From Seminavis robusta (taxonomy: Eukaryota; Bacillariophyta; Bacillariophyceae; Naviculales; Naviculaceae), in NCBI GenBank assembly GCA_903772945.1, contig CAICTM010001225.1:1-33617 (forward strand): 33,617 bases of DNA. The letters run 5' to 3'. The notes under the pieces were generated by a model, which did not search any database, was not told the origin of the DNA, and saw nothing but the letters and a program-made list of their open reading frames with translations. The position numbers and the translations under genes are program-made. Below, piece after piece: positions 8,883-17,853 of this stretch (positions are counted from its first letter, which is position 1; the number at the start of each line of letters is the position of its first letter).

Positions 8883-10763
8883 GATATGTGGCCTCGTCGT
8901 TCTCACACCTTGGTACCCTTGACCAAGCTAATCGGTACCAAGAAATTTGAGTGGACCGACGAGCAAGAACAGGCTTTCAAAGCCATGAAGGCTGTGGCGG
9001 CAGCTGACACTCTGCTTGCCTATCCCGATCACAACGTTCCATTCGAGATTGATACGGACGCTAGCGATTATCAGCTCGGTGGAGCTATCAAACAGAACGG
9101 AGGAATTGTGGCTTACTATTCCCGCAAGCTCAATTCTGCCCAAAAGAACTATACTACCATTGAAAAGGAATTGCTCTCTATCGTTGAAATCTTCAAAGAG
9201 TTTCGGTCTATGTTACTCGGAGCTCGTATCAATGTGTTTACTGATCATAAGAACCTTACTCACAAACTTTCCGCTTTTCAAACTCAACGTGTTATGAGAT
9301 GGCGATTGCTGTTGGAAGAGTTTGGTCCAACCTTTCATTACAAGCCGGGCCCCCAGAACGTCCTTGGTGACGCCCTCAGCCGGGTGCCCACTTCTCGCGA
9401 AGATCGCGACAGTGCCGATTCCGATCCCCTCTCAACATCTACCGACGGATGTTATTCCATTGTGGAGGAGAATCGACGGTTGGCTGAATGTTTGATGCAT
9501 CATCCAGACGACGGTATGGAAGAATCTTTCCTGGAGCATCCTACATTCGACGGTGAAGGACGGAATCCCTTCAATTTCTCGGTTCTCGCGGAGTACCAAG
9601 CAGCTAGTGCAGTTTTGCAACAGATCGTGGTTGATAACCCGGAACGATTTTTCAAGAAGATGTTTGGAAACAGTGAGCTGAAATGCTTTCGTCAGAATGA
9701 CGAGGACAAGATTGTCCTGACAAAAGAGTTGCTTCCCAAGTTGGTCAGCTTCTATCACAAGTCCATGGCACATGTCGAAGGCATGGATCGTTTAGAACAA
9801 ACGATCAAGACACATTTCTATCATAGAGGTATTCGCGACGAAGTCCGAAAACAAATTGAGCAGTGCGAAGCATGTGCGAAGAACAAACGAGCACGACGTG
9901 CTTATGGAGAATCTGCTCCACGTGATGCTATGGCGACGCCCTGGCAAGAAGTCCATTGTGACACAATCGGTCCGTGGAAGATTGAGTTACGCCAACGGAC
10001 GTTGATTTTCAACGCTATGACTATGGTGGATCCCTGCACAAACTTGATAGACATTGTGCCTATCATGCGACGCACGTCGGAAGAAGGTGCCCGAGTGGTC
10101 GAAGATACGTGGTTTGCTCGGTATCCTCGACCCAAGAAAGTGGTTACGGACAATGGTCCGGAGTTCAAACTGGAATTTATTGCGATGGTGAAAAAGAATG
10201 GTGCAGTGCATCGCTACTCGTCCCCTCGTAATCCACAAGGTAACTCGATGATTGAACGGACTCATCAGGCAATTGGTCAAGTATTGCGAACCATTGTGGT
10301 CTCGCGCGATCCCAAGAGTGTTGCTGATGGAATCAAGGTCATTTCCGAAACCTTGGCGACAGCGATGCACGCTCATCGTTGTTCCGTGCAGAGTACGAAC
10401 GCGTATCTCACTCCTGGTGCTCTTGCCTTCAAACGAGATATGTTTCTTGATATTCCTATTTATGCAGACATCCTGGCCGTGCAACGACATCGTCAATCCT
10501 TGGTTGACAAACGTTTGCTGCGGGCCAATGCTAAACGCATTTCCTATGACTACGCGGTCGATGACCTGGTCTACAAGCGTGCGTATGTCGGTCTCAGTGA
10601 TAAGTTGAAGCCTACGGCTTCTGGTCCCTACCGTGTTTCCCGCGTTCATACCAATGGCAACGTAACGATTCAGCTCAGTCCTCATCAGTTCGAGCGACTG
10701 AACATTCGGCGCGTGTTTCCAAAGCATCCAGTACCTCCGGTTGCCACCGGTACGGGTTATTGA
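8883..10763 (+). CDS. pol: Pol C-terminal part: RNase H and integrase
   Basis: From DMWPRRSHTLVPLTKL the frame continues through RNase H. It carries FEIDTDASDYQLGGAI, TIEKELLSIVE, NVFTDHKNLTH and VLGDALSRVP, so all catalytic acidic residues are present. Integrase has an HHCC region (YHKSMAHVEG to CEACAKNKR). Its DDE core is in EVHCDTIGPW, KKVVTDNGPEF and SPRNPQGNSMIERTHQ. The C-terminus has a GPY-type module (ASGPYRVSRVHTNGNVTI) and no chromodomain. An internal ATG at 8865 in this frame could only start a truncated product. The true relation is continuation of the 7297-8882 frame across a deletion. Confidence 0.88.
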   Translation, partial: DMWPRRSHTLVPLTKLIGTKKFEWTDEQEQAFKAMKAVAAADTLLAYPDHNVPFEIDTDASDYQLGGAIKQNGGIVAYYSRKLNSAQKNYTTIEKELLSIVEIFKEFRSMLLGARINVFTDHKNLTHKLSAFQTQRVMRWRLLLEEFGPTFHYKPGPQNVLGDALSRVPTSREDRDSADSDPLSTSTDGCYSIVEENRRLAECLMHHPDDGMEESFLEHPTFDGEGRNPFNFSVLAEYQAASAVLQQIVVDNPERFFKKMFGNSELKCFRQNDEDKIVLTKELLPKLVSFYHKSMAHVEGMDRLEQTIKTHFYHRGIRDEVRKQIEQCEACAKNKRARRAYGESAPRDAMATPWQEVHCDTIGPWKIELRQRTLIFNAMTMVDPCTNLIDIVPIMRRTSEEGARVVEDTWFARYPRPKKVVTDNGPEFKLEFIAMVKKNGAVHRYSSPRNPQGNSMIERTHQAIGQVLRTIVVSRDPKSVADGIKVISETLATAMHAHRCSVQSTNAYLTPGALAFKRDMFLDIPIYADILAVQRHRQSLVDKRLLRANAKRISYDYAVDDLVYKRAYVGLSDKLKPTASGPYRVSRVHTNGNVTIQLSPHQFERLNIRRVFPKHPVPPVATGTGY

Positions 10764-10822
10764 GGTTCCCCTGATTCATTTTCTAAATGTTACTGATGCT
10801 CGGCGCCTATTGTTGCCTCACA

Positions 10823-10836
10823 GTGGAGGAGAGTGA
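10823..10836 (+). other. Purine-rich tract, probable PPT of plus-strand element
   Basis: AGTGGAGGAGAG lies 59 bp after the pol stop and is followed by TGACATACGC. That is the position and composition of a polypurine tract priming plus-strand DNA just before a 3' LTR. However, TGACATACGC does not match the start of the putative 5' LTR (TGTTAACAA), so the 3' LTR identity is unresolved. Confidence 0.4.
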
Positions 10837-11525
10837 CATACGCACGTGTGTGACGTGGCGTCTTAACGCTAGTTTTAAGTCTAATCTCACAATATTCCGA
10901 TCATAGTTCAGCGAGCAAAGCCGAACCTGAGTGTGTTCGGTACTGCTGCCACTGTCGCTGATGTAACTATGGTAGCCGGCTGCAATGGCTGGATTGACTG
11001 GTACCAGGTACCGTATCCGTCATAAGGATCCAAACTGAGGCAAAGGGATACAGGAGACGAGGGCTGAAAAAACCCGAATAAGTAACCTTCCGCCAAATTA
11101 GGGCTCAGGTTGTTCAACTTCAGTATCTTAACCCCCGTCTGTGGTTGGTTGCCTCCGAGCCACACATGGTGTTGTCAACCACACGACATTGAAGGTTCAA
11201 CAAGCAGCTGTTTTTGCCGCATCTTTTAGGTGTCTTTGTTGTGAGTGTGGTGGCATATGCTGGTTGGTCTTCTCTTTACAAACCAGCTTGTAGGAGGCAA
11301 TGGGATTTGATGACTGTCGGAGTATCCAAGTAGATAGCGACAGAGCGACCCATCAAATATATCCAGGCACACAGCTGCTTCCCCCAAAACGAGAAGACAC
11401 AACGGATAAGTAAGCAAGCTAGCAAACAAGCAAGGAATAATAAGATTCATTGACCAGCATTGTAGGAGTTTATTTCCCAAGACTTCCATCATAAATATTT
11501 CATAATATCACAATAGCAAACAAAG
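10837..11525. other. Retroelement tail and promoter region of transporter gene
   Basis: No gene is supportable here. The left part may be a residual LTR. The right part is upstream of the transporter start at 11526 and has AT-rich elements (ATAAATATTTCATAATATC, 11491-11509). A GGTACCAGGTACC double palindrome lies near 11000. The 85-residue and 88-residue minus frames here lack domain signatures. Confidence 0.4.
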
Positions 11526-12917
11526 ATGATGAGAACTACAAACGCTTTCCTGGCAACGGTATTATTGGTTGGCTCCGCTACCTCCTTTCAATTGAAGCCT
11601 TCTGTGGTGCCCAGCAACAGCATTGGTAGTATCAGACCAAAGAACAATCCTTATGCCAACCTGTACTACAATCCCTCGCAACCGCAACCAATCGACAACC
11701 ACGATGTGTCTCTCTATGTCACCTTCCTCCCGGACGACAGTCACGACTCCAATTCTCCCTTTTTCTTTCGAGCTCCCTTTCCTGCGGAGATCCCCGCGGT
11801 CCCTTCTCCCTTTACCGACAAAGTGACCCAACACGAAGGAAGCAGCACGGAAGGCAAACTCTTGTGGGAACCTCTCTTGGAATCCTACTGGGGACCGCGG
11901 ATTGTCCTCATGGCCATTGCGGCCATTTACGGCACCAACTTTCCTCTCGGGGCCATTATGAACGACGCGCTCCCCGCTTCGGCCGCGACGTGTGCGCGCA
12001 TGGTCTTGGCATCGTTGGCACTGTCGCCCTTTATCCCCAAGATATCCCCGCATCTGCGCATGCCCGCAATTCTCTGTGGTTGTGCGACTGCCTTGGGGTA
12101 TGTCACACAATCCGTGGCGTTGATCGATACCGATCCTTCCAAAGTGTCCTTTCTGGGGGCGGCCACGGTCCTTTGGTGTCCCGTACTGGAATGGCTCGTC
12201 GAAAAGAAACCCATGGGATGGAAGGACGCGCCACAAACCTGGTTGGCCGCCATGCTGTGCATGGCCGGTGTGGGATGTTTGGAATTGTGGGGTGCTACCG
12301 ATGGCATGACGGCCGGTGTGGGCAAGGGAGATTTGTTGGCACTCGTCCAGGCTATTGGATTTGGAACGGGTTGTTTCATGAGTGCGCGCATGGTGCAGAA
12401 AGAACCTGATCAAGTCTTGCCCATTACATCTGTGTTGGTTGCCACTACGGCCTTTTGGTCCATGCTCTGGTGTTTCATGGATGGATGGGTCGGCCAACCC
12501 GGATACGAAGCCATTGCGTTGCCCGGGCTCTTGTTTGCCGATGGATTTCAAACGGTGGCTGCCGCCGTTGTTTGGACCGGATTGATTTCCACATCGCTCA
12601 ACTTTGTTATTGAAATCTCGGCTCTGGGGCGAGTCCCGCCTTCGGAAGCATCCGTCTTGTTGGCCAGTGAACCGCTGTGGGCGGCATTGTTGGCCGCCAC
12701 TGTCTTTGGGCAGTCGGAATTTGGAATGAACGATTACGTCGGAGGAGCCTGCATCTTGGCGGCATGTCTCGCCAATGCCGTTCTTAAACCATCCGACTTT
12801 GAACGACTGCCACCCTGGTCGTGGGCTGCTGACAACAAAAACAACAATAATGAGCAAGAGTTGGTTGTGGTGGATGTGGAATTCACGGGCATGAGCATGA
12901 ACGCGACAAGGGCATGA
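11526..12917 (+). CDS. EamA/DMT-family transporter, probably plastid-targeted
   Basis: 463 residues, intronless. The N-terminus is a signal peptide (TNAFLATVLLVGSATS) followed at once by FQLKP. Phe at +1 after the predicted cleavage site is the ASAFAP-type mark of diatom bipartite plastid presequences. After a Pro/Ser-rich stretch (residues ~25-115) come two EamA repeats of about ten membrane segments. The first spans about 130-260 (YGTNFPLGAIM, ARMVLASLALSPF, TALGYVTQSVAL, AAMLCMAGVGCLELWG). The second spans about 275-425 (GDLLALVQAIGFG, WTGLISTSLNFVIE, ASEPLWAALLAATVFG, GGACILAACLANAVL). The family exports or exchanges small metabolites; the substrate is unknown. Start chosen at the first of two adjacent ATGs (11526/11529). 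A 431-residue antisense frame is a codon-bias shadow. Confidence 0.88.
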   Translation: MMRTTNAFLATVLLVGSATSFQLKPSVVPSNSIGSIRPKNNPYANLYYNPSQPQPIDNHDVSLYVTFLPDDSHDSNSPFFFRAPFPAEIPAVPSPFTDKVTQHEGSSTEGKLLWEPLLESYWGPRIVLMAIAAIYGTNFPLGAIMNDALPASAATCARMVLASLALSPFIPKISPHLRMPAILCGCATALGYVTQSVALIDTDPSKVSFLGAATVLWCPVLEWLVEKKPMGWKDAPQTWLAAMLCMAGVGCLELWGATDGMTAGVGKGDLLALVQAIGFGTGCFMSARMVQKEPDQVLPITSVLVATTAFWSMLWCFMDGWVGQPGYEAIALPGLLFADGFQTVAAAVVWTGLISTSLNFVIEISALGRVPPSEASVLLASEPLWAALLAATVFGQSEFGMNDYVGGACILAACLANAVLKPSDFERLPPWSWAADNKNNNNEQELVVVDVEFTGMSMNATRA

Positions 12918-13220
12918 ACGACGACGACATCACTCCATCCACTTTAGAACAACCTCCTCGTGGCAACTCTTGCGAGCACGAAACGCACTTCCGAAGACAC
13001 ATCATGATTGCATTCATTCACTACATGAGCGGGCGAGTCCGTGGCCAAGACAGCTATTCTTCCACACAGCCATTTAGATAGTTTATACCCTTAGTAGAAC
13101 ACTACAGCACTCAACGTATCATTGTCTAAGCAAATGCGCCGCCACCACCACGTTGCACTCTCTGATAATGCATTAATTAATTGCCCGTGCCTGAGTTTCG
13201 CATGGAAGGGTCGACTGGCA
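12918..13220. other. Convergent intergenic spacer
   Basis: Shared 3' region between the plus-strand transporter and the minus-strand MYND gene. No domain-bearing frame or clear terminator signal is seen. It must hold both polyadenylation regions. Confidence 0.5.
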
Positions 13221-14483
13221 TCAGGGGATCACAGAGAGATCTGTTGTCCTGCATGTTGCGCACTTGATGGTGTTCATTATAAAATGCTCGTCGGTGCTGA
13301 GTTCTTCCAAGACATCCCTTGCGAAGTATCTTGCTACCCTCCACTGTTCAGCTTTGTCCAGACACGAGATGAAAGCAACTGCCTCCTCAGCAACTGCGAA
13401 TTTGTCCAGGTGCTCTGGCCTAATGCACTTCAATCCCTTGAATCCATCCACTTCCACAACAACCCGACCATCTCGCAACCCATCCTGGGCAACCAAGGCC
13501 AATTTGTGATTCATTGCTACTAGTCCTGCAGGACCAGTGAGGCCATCGATGAGCATCCATTCTCCACTTTGAGGTTTCTCGGTGCTCCCTACGGGGGCAA
13601 CAATCTCCTCCTTTTGTGCACCTGCCTGGACGGTTTTACATGTACCAAAGAACAGCATGTTGGATGAATCTGCACACTTTTTAGATGCACGAAGCAAGAC
13701 TTTGGATGCCTCCGTCAGTTCTGCATTTGTGCTGTTGTTCTTCGATGTTGTTTGCTTTCCTTGAGTCAAATGCCCTCCAAGGAGAAGACCATGTATGTCT
13801 GACAATAAAGAGAGTGCGCTGGGATCATAGCCTCCATGGTCATCAGCCAGAAGTTCATTATGGGCCACCCTTATAATCCTTTTGAGTTTCCCGTCATCAC
13901 ACCACCAATCAGGTTTCTCAGCTCCTTGATCATCCTGAAGAAATCTCTTCACTACCTCAGAAATGCAATCAGCCCACACTGCAAAGTGTGACCTATCTGT
14001 CCAAGCCAAAGCAGCAAGAGCATGAAGCTTCAATGCAACCATAAGGTATGCTGAAGACTCATGAAAGTGACCAGACAATTGAAAGCATGCAGCCAAGTGA
14101 AAATCTGCTTCTGGTCGTGCTGGGGCCAGTTTGCGGGCATTTTGTAGGATTTTTTGGGCCCGTGATAGGTCATATGCACTCATGGCTCTCTTTGCTTTCT
14201 TAATGAGATATTCATATTCACAGCAGTCACAATTTTCGCAGAGCTTTGGTTTCAGTTCATCAACACAATCCTTTGATTTCTGTGCTTCTTTCTTGTGCCA
14301 TTTTTTGTGTCGTGGTCATGCCTTTTTGAAACAATCTTGACTGCAGAACAGTGATGGAACAAATCCTTCCTCAGAGCATTTTGGACACTGGTCGAATCGC
14401 ACACCTTCGGGCTCCACTTTTTGGCAACCCGAGCAGATCCTCTCTGCCTTGGCCGCAGCTGGCACTGCATCGAGGAGTTCCAT
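13221..14483 (-). CDS. MYND/MAP1-type zinc-finger protein with in-frame TGA
   Basis: From ATG 14483 the frame encodes ICSGC, FDQCPKCSEEGF and SLFCSQDCFKKA. This is a zinc finger of the MYND type, closest in spacing to the N-terminal finger of methionine aminopeptidase 1. Codon 56 (14316-14318) is TGA, exactly where the family has Trp (CFKKxW, then HK..H). The frame then continues for 364 residues (RHKKWHKK, LCENCDCCEYEYL) to the stop at 13221. The C-terminal part has a TPR-like stretch (LSRAQKILQNARKLAPARPEADFHLAACFQLSGH as separate helices) and no other named domain. Alternatively, translation starts at Met 14183, giving 320 residues. Likely an interaction protein. The TGA may be a real nonsense mutation or a base error. 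Confidence 0.72.
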
Positions 14484-14920
14484 CCTCTTCTACAGTGACG
14501 GCTAGCGATACAAATGGCTGCGGATAGCTACTGTGCCGTAGGCTGGGATTAGTCTTTGATAGAACTAGTATGGTACCAGTACAGTCGTACTACAGAATGA
14601 TCAATCATCATGATCATTGCTTTGACGCTGAAGGTCGCAGGCTGCGTCCGCGTCTCAAGGTTGATTCAAACTTGTGTTCAGGTACATGTAGATGCGGTAA
14701 ACCTTATCCAAATATATAATCATCACTTCTAAAGAAATATTCATCTTTAACCCTATATTTACCTGATCTACCTGCAGTTCATCGCTTCGCGGTGTGATGG
14801 CAAGGGCAACTCTGGTAGCATCCTTTTGCCCAGTATCATACCGATACAGGCATAGCATACAGCAACATAGTTGGTAGCGAACATCATTGTTTAGGTCTAC
14901 TTTACTATACCGAGTATATT
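14484..14920. other. Spacer with GTAC palindromes
   Basis: Promoter side of the MYND gene and 3' side of the PDCD2-like gene. It holds GGTACC and CAGTACAGTCGTAC near 14570-14590, and TGATCA-type palindromes near 14600-14620. No supportable gene; an AT-rich segment lies at 14700-14760. Confidence 0.45.
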
Positions 14921-16468
14921 CTAGACATCCAGCGCCGGTTGCAACCAGACGAATTCTTCTCGATAGGCCGGCCCGCCATCATTCTTCTTGTCCGTGGCGT
15001 TGTTGTTTCCATCATCACTGCTGCAACTCGCCGTGCAGGTGTAGATAGCAACGACACCCCAATCCACCCGATTGGACCCATGCTGTTCCAAATCCTGTTC
15101 CAACGCTTGCATGGCCTTGGCTTTGGCATCGACAAAGGAAGGTGGAATTTGTGATGGATCCGAATTGGCAATAATGGACTGTGCCGCAATCAGTGCCTGT
15201 TTGGCCGTTTCATTCTTTTTGGCTTGTTCTGACTGGTTTTGTGTTGTGTTTTGTCGACGATTGGCGTGCAGAAAATGGAGCATTTGTGGCATGAGCTGAA
15301 ATTCAAACGCCCGCGGTGCCTGACAGTAGGGACACGGCGGAATCTCGGTGGGTTGGTGCGTGGATCGGATCCATAACGGTTGGCTGTCATCATCATCTTG
15401 TTGTGGATTGTCATTTTGGGTGGATGTTGTTGTGGACTCGTCCTTCTGGTCGCCATCTGCCCGATCGTAGCGTCTCCTCCATTCCATTGTATATCGCAAG
15501 CATTGTTCCGGTACCTTGCGATCTTGGATTCGTTTGTAAAAGGCATTGGTCAGTGGATCCTTGGTGCTGGTTTGATCCAACTTGGTACCCGTGACCATTT
15601 CATTGAGGTCTTCTTGCTCTAGATCTTCATCACTGTCATGTTCATTGTCGTCGTCTGGTGTAGTCGTAGAAGGGAACATGGTTGGTCGTTGTTCAATTTC
15701 ATCATCGTCGTCATCATCATCTTCGTCGTCTTTGTTGCCAGCGGGTGGTTCTTCTTCCACGCAAAGTTCTGATTCGGCGTAAACGGACGGGAGGAATAAT
15801 GCATTTTGTTGGGTGGTATCTTCGTCCTTTGATATTTCAGCTGATGACTCTGCCGTCTCTTCTTCTACTAGAGCAGGTGGTGCGTCGGCGGATGCACTGA
15901 TTGTCGTTTCGTCTTGGTTTGACTTTGTGTTGCTGCTGCCGCATCGTTTGTATTCTTTTTGGTGATTTTTGCCACAAAACCAGAGCTTCTGCAGAGGACA
16001 CTTGCCAGTGGCCCGTTGTCCACAAACGTGACACAAGTGAACACCGTGAAACGATGGCAAATGCTTGCTCCATCCATCCTCCTCGTTGTAGTTTTCTTCC
16101 AGTGGATAAAAGGGATTCTCTCGTGGCAATTGGACGCGCCAAACTCGAATCCCTTGACAAGTGGGACACCCAAATACATAAAAGGATCGATGAAACGCGT
16201 GCGGCGTGTGATCCAATGGAACATAGAGTTGACAGATAAATTGCAGTGGTGCTGAACAGCAGCTTGCACAAGTCGTCACCCGTGGGATATCTCGTGGTTG
16301 CAACCAACTCGGCCGACCACCCACTTGTCCACCATCCCAATCTTGCCACCAACAAGGCGATCGATGACCAATCAAATCGGCATCGTCGGGACGGATAGCC
16401 TCGGAAAATCCCAGTTGCACCTTGCACGGCTGCTCTTGTTCTTCGTAGACTTCTGATATCTCCACCAT
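14921..16468 (-). CDS. PDCD2/TSR4 family protein (ribosome biogenesis)
   Basis: 515 residues, intronless. The N-terminal PDCD2 half starts with VQLGFSEAI and has two CxxC pairs: CASCC at about 67-71 and CPTC at about 101-104. A MYND finger follows at about 146-176 (CHVCG, KCPLQKLWFCG, H169, C176). An acidic, low-complexity linker (about 185-320) includes a run of seven Asp. The C-terminal PDCD2 domain begins around CLRYTMEWRRRYD and includes PPCPYCQAPRAFEFQLMPQML and a final EEFVWLQPALD. In yeast and plants this family (Tsr4/PDCD2) is the dedicated chaperone of ribosomal protein uS5 (Rps2) and is needed for 40S maturation; that role here is by homology. It is head-to-head with the U-box gene. 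Confidence 0.9.
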   Translation of the reverse strand: MVEISEVYEEQEQPCKVQLGFSEAIRPDDADLIGHRSPCWWQDWDGGQVGGRPSWLQPRDIPRVTTCASCCSAPLQFICQLYVPLDHTPHAFHRSFYVFGCPTCQGIRVWRVQLPRENPFYPLEENYNEEDGWSKHLPSFHGVHLCHVCGQRATGKCPLQKLWFCGKNHQKEYKRCGSSNTKSNQDETTISASADAPPALVEEETAESSAEISKDEDTTQQNALFLPSVYAESELCVEEEPPAGNKDDEDDDDDDDEIEQRPTMFPSTTTPDDDNEHDSDEDLEQEDLNEMVTGTKLDQTSTKDPLTNAFYKRIQDRKVPEQCLRYTMEWRRRYDRADGDQKDESTTTSTQNDNPQQDDDDSQPLWIRSTHQPTEIPPCPYCQAPRAFEFQLMPQMLHFLHANRRQNTTQNQSEQAKKNETAKQALIAAQSIIANSDPSQIPPSFVDAKAKAMQALEQDLEQHGSNRVDWGVVAIYTCTASCSSDDGNNNATDKKNDGGPAYREEFVWLQPALDV

Positions 16469-16674
16469 GGTCTTGGATTTGTCTTTCGTCCTGCAGAAAA
16501 AATGAGGGGTCGAATGATTGATTGGTGGTCGTTGCTGGAGCGCGAATTCGATCGAATAATTCGATTGATTTGGTTCGAATTGTTTCTTCGAACAAAGCCG
16601 TTGTCATTTTTTTCTCGTTTCCTTCTCCGCTGACATTTCAAAGCTGTTTCCTTGACCGGAAGAAGAGATCGACC
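16469..16674. promoter_or_regulatory. Divergent promoter of PDCD2-like and U-box genes
   Basis: Only 206 bp separate the two opposed ATGs (16468 minus, 16675 plus), so the interval must hold both promoters and 5' UTRs. It contains alternating GAATTCGATCG and TTCGATTGATTTGG motifs around 16540-16575, with repeated TTCGA pentamers. No TATA box is evident on the plus side. Confidence 0.5.
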
Positions 16675-17853
16675 ATGACGCTCCAGCTCGCCAGCGAGGA
16701 GATCGATAAGCTGACGAGCCGCATTTATGATTTGTTACCGTTCTTACTCGTTGTATTGAGCATCCTGGCGCTCTTTTATTTGTCTCCATCAAATGGAGCA
16801 AGCGTTGCGCCGCCACCGACCAATGCCAAACCCGACGATGCTATCGAAGCCGACGACCAACACAACAATGCTAGCGATTCCCATCCCAACGATGCTGGCG
16901 ATCTTCAACTCAACGACGCTACCGAAGACCAACACGACAAAGCCCCACCGACCAATGCCAAACCTGACGATGCTAGCGATGCAAAACCCGACGACGCCAG
17001 CGATTCCCATCCCAACGATGCTGGCGATCTTCAACTCAACGACGCTACCGAAGACCAATCCAGCAATACTAGTGCAACAACATCCGAAAAGCATCCAAAG
17101 AAGAACCCAGCGGATGATCTCATTTGTCCCATCACGAGAGAGCTCCCTTGGGTGCCTGTGACCGCTGCAGATGGTCGAACCTATGAAAGAGAGGCCATCA
17201 AGACCTACTTCAAGACACAACGGGAAAAGGGACTACCAATCAAGTCACCATTCACCAATGAGACCATGAATGACAAACTCTTGCCTGCCCCACATATCAA
17301 GAGTTTGATTGAGACTCTGATTGAGAACAATGTCATTGCAGGAGACCTCCTTGAAGCTTGGAACAAGAGAATCGAGGGGGAAGAGGAAAAGGAAGACTTG
17401 CTCCAAGAAGCCAATGATGGTGATGGAGACGCCATGTACGCAGTGGCATGTCATTATGAAAAAGGAACATGGGGCTTTCCAGAGGATCCGTCATTGTCCT
17501 TCGAATGGTACAAGAAGTCCCATCAAGCTGGCAATACAAGAGGAACCGCTTGTCTTGGAATGGCGTTTCTAGGAGGTCGAGGTGTAGAACGATGCCATCC
17601 ACTTGGGATGATGTACCTTGGGCAGGCTGCAACTGCTGGGTCAAGTTTTGCTGCGTGTTGGTTGGGAACTTGCTTAGCTAAAGGATACTATGGAATGCCT
17701 GTGAATGAGAAAGAGGGCATCTTTTGGCTCCGCAAGAGCTTGGGAGTTTGTGCTTACCCCCACATGTCCAACAACACGAAAATTGACGCAGTGCTGCTGC
17801 TAGAGAAATTGCTGGAAAGCCAAAATGAGGACTCAGATGCAGATGACAATTAG
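16675..17853 (+). CDS. Membrane-anchored U-box and Sel1-repeat protein
   Basis: 392 residues from ATG 16675; an upstream in-frame ATG at 16522 would add 51 residues without domain character. Residues about 17-40 form one membrane segment (LLPFLLVVLSILALFYL). Residues about 43-135 are a low-complexity region with duplicated units rich in Asp, Asn and Ala. A U-box follows at about 147-222 (DLICPITRELPWVPV, DGRTYEREAI, LIETLIENN), the fold of E2-binding E3 ubiquitin ligases. Sel1-type helical repeats then run at about 245-370 (GDAMYAVACHYEKG, ARGTACLGMAFLGG-like, KEGIFWLRKSL). Likely a membrane-tethered E3 ligase or adaptor; substrate unknown. Confidence 0.85.
   Translation: MTLQLASEEIDKLTSRIYDLLPFLLVVLSILALFYLSPSNGASVAPPPTNAKPDDAIEADDQHNNASDSHPNDAGDLQLNDATEDQHDKAPPTNAKPDDASDAKPDDASDSHPNDAGDLQLNDATEDQSSNTSATTSEKHPKKNPADDLICPITRELPWVPVTAADGRTYEREAIKTYFKTQREKGLPIKSPFTNETMNDKLLPAPHIKSLIETLIENNVIAGDLLEAWNKRIEGEEEKEDLLQEANDGDGDAMYAVACHYEKGTWGFPEDPSLSFEWYKKSHQAGNTRGTACLGMAFLGGRGVERCHPLGMMYLGQAATAGSSFAACWLGTCLAKGYYGMPVNEKEGIFWLRKSLGVCAYPHMSNNTKIDAVLLLEKLLESQNEDSDADDN
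16873..17058 (+). repeat. Two identical 60-bp units inside the U-box gene
   Basis: 16873-16932 and 16999-17058 are identical over 60 bp (both begin AGCGATTCCCATCCC). A flanking segment beginning CCGACCAATGCCAAACC also recurs, giving a period near 126 bp. The unit stays in frame and encodes repeats such as SDSHPNDAGDLQLNDATEDQ. Perfect identity implies recent duplication or conversion. Confidence 0.9.

Larger units (their letters stand above)
5475..10836 (+). mobile_element. Nearly intact Ty3/gypsy retrotransposon, plus strand
   Basis: Layout: putative 5' LTR (5475-5933), 162-bp leader, gag (6096-7106), an overlapping +1-frame tail (to 7296), protease-RT (7297-8882), RNase H-integrase (8883-10763), and a purine-rich tract at 10823-10834. 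Domain order PR-RT-RH-INT defines Ty3/gypsy. Catalytic residues of all four enzymes are intact. Lesions are few: a frame change near 7100, a TGA at 7294-7296 and a small deletion near 8882. No 3' LTR matching 5475-5933 is found, so the right end is truncated or the LTR assignment is wrong. No chromodomain is visible in the integrase C-terminus. Confidence 0.85.

Noticed and set aside
9987..10727. 246-residue minus-strand frame
   Set aside because: Antisense to the integrase domain with intact DDE motifs; no own domain character.
11562..12857. 431-residue minus-strand frame
   Set aside because: Fully antisense to the EamA transporter, which has clear domain motifs; the frame has none.
14316..14318. 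Selenocysteine at the in-frame TGA
   Set aside because: The position corresponds to a conserved Trp, not Cys, and I see no clear SECIS-like structure; nonsense change or error is simpler.
15690..15735. CATCATCGTCGTC microsatellite as a separate element
   Set aside because: It encodes the Asp run of the PDCD2-like linker and is explained by coding.
15837..16607. 256-residue minus-strand frame overlapping the PDCD2-like gene
   Set aside because: Same strand but a different frame from PDCD2 motifs, low in recognisable pattern; a shadow frame.
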